Assembly (NCBI GenBank): GCA_016193395.1
Contig: JACPSH010000051.1
Span: 1-56,974, forward strand
Length of the DNA stretch: 56,974 nucleotides
Source of the DNA: Gammaproteobacteria bacterium
GTDB taxonomy: Bacteria > Pseudomonadota > Gammaproteobacteria > Eutrophobiales > Eutrophobiaceae
Direction: 5' to 3'
A model generated the notes under the pieces. It saw nothing but the letters and a program-made list of their open reading frames with translations. It was not told the DNA's origin and ran no database searches. The first letter of the stretch is position 1. Each line of letters opens with the position of its first letter. Both the position numbers and the translations under genes were made by a program. This document shows positions 56,628 to 56,974 of the stretch, piece after piece.

Positions 56628-56974
56628 GGTTTGCTGTGGAACACCCGCTCGGCGTTGGCGTGGAAGACCTTTTCCTTGTCTTCGTCCGAGATCGGCGCGT
56701 TATTCATCCATTCCGTCGCTTCCATCGTTTCCTGGTACGGGTAGTCGATCGCCCAGATGACGCGATCTGCTCCCAGCACCTGGATCGCCAATAACAGCGG
56801 CGGGTCCCAGTTCACGCCGCTGGTCGTGATGTAGAAATTCTGTTTGAAGTAGTCGCTCGGCTTCTTCTTCAGCTTGGGCCGATCCATCCGCACCGAGGCG
56901 CGGGCGTGCATCCAGTCGAGCCGGTAGAGCGACCAGGGGATGTTCTCGCCCATGTGACCGAGCACGATCTTGAG
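56624..56974 (-). CDS. Amidohydrolase-2 family protein, 3' part only (LigW-like)
   Basis: This is the C-terminal 116 residues of a gene that continues past the window edge. It has LKIVLGHMGENIPWSLYRLDWMHA (metal His), KKKPSDYFKQNFYITTSGVNWDPP, VLGADRVIWAIDYPYQ (catalytic Asp) and FHANAERVFHSKP. It aligns with the end of the 49845-50921 protein (LRFIIGHGGEALPYWMYRVD, KENIYITTSGMAW, MDYPYQ, NAERVF) at roughly 45% identity by eye. A second aryl decarboxylase or related hydrolase is likely. Its stop codon falls in the REP shared with the RAYT end. Confidence 0.83.
   Translation of the reverse strand, partial: LKIVLGHMGENIPWSLYRLDWMHARASVRMDRPKLKKKPSDYFKQNFYITTSGVNWDPPLLLAIQVLGADRVIWAIDYPYQETMEATEWMNNAPISDEDKEKVFHANAERVFHSKP

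Overview
The window reads as a high-GC proteobacterial chromosome segment, most likely from a gammaproteobacterium. The evidence is a gamma-type ParC, three long TonB-dependent receptors and a REP-associated tyrosine transposase (RAYT) with its own REP copies. I cannot name the genus. I see no rRNA, tRNA or CRISPR. All family calls come from reading motifs and from memory of family members; no database search was run.

Layout. Positions 1-1551 hold short repeats, an unknown small gene and a DUF2283 pair that looks like a toxin-antitoxin module. 1685-5471 holds an APC amino-acid permease, a parC broken by a roughly 60-bp deletion with a frame change, and a 35-codon secreted-protein remnant. 5538-13465 holds an AraC regulator divergent from a co-directional series: TonB receptor, BKACE (DUF849) beta-keto acid cleavage enzyme, MoxR-type AAA+ ATPase, VWA protein and a His-rich NicO-type Ni/Co permease. 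This looks like an enzyme with its own metal supply and maturation proteins, and it is my leading candidate for an undescribed system.

13709-23229 is a minus-strand block: an acetoin-dehydrogenase-like E2-E1alpha-E1beta-IclR operon, two LigM/DesA-like tetrahydrofolate O-demethylases, a MetE-like methyltransferase and an amidohydrolase. 23444-31896 is plus-strand: a run of genes with 4-bp overlaps (Tat protein, 4-cresol-dehydrogenase/VAO-type flavoprotein, cytochrome c, second flavoprotein, metallo-beta-lactamase-fold protein), then acetoacetyl-CoA synthetase, a VOC protein and a TIM-barrel isomerase. 32045-37676 holds two TonB receptors. 37892-43821 holds a PQQ/haem dehydrogenase, a Tat-exported small subunit, a GMC oxidoreductase and a ThDP enzyme. 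44065-45851 holds an NTF2-like protein and an aldo/keto reductase. 45972-49517 is a type III PKS, methyltransferase, flavoprotein and cupredoxin operon. 49845-53890 holds a LigW/gamma-resorcylate-decarboxylase-like amidohydrolase and two MFS permeases. 54145-55697 is a tandem pair of GSTs resembling LigF/Bae beta-etherases. The window closes with the RAYT and the 3' end of a second LigW-like amidohydrolase.

Together, most of 13.7-57 kb looks like a catabolic island for lignin-derived, methoxylated aromatic dimers and monomers. TonB receptors and MFS permeases would handle uptake, GSTs ether cleavage, VAO, PQQ and GMC enzymes side-chain oxidation, LigM-like enzymes O-demethylation, MetE-like protein the methyl sink, and LigW-like enzymes aryl decarboxylation. 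No ring-cleavage dioxygenase of a recognised class is present, so lower pathways must lie elsewhere.

The intergenic regions carry several palindromic repeat families: a five-hairpin element, near-identical inverted copies 19 kb apart, and RAYT-linked REPs. They sit mostly at operon ends.
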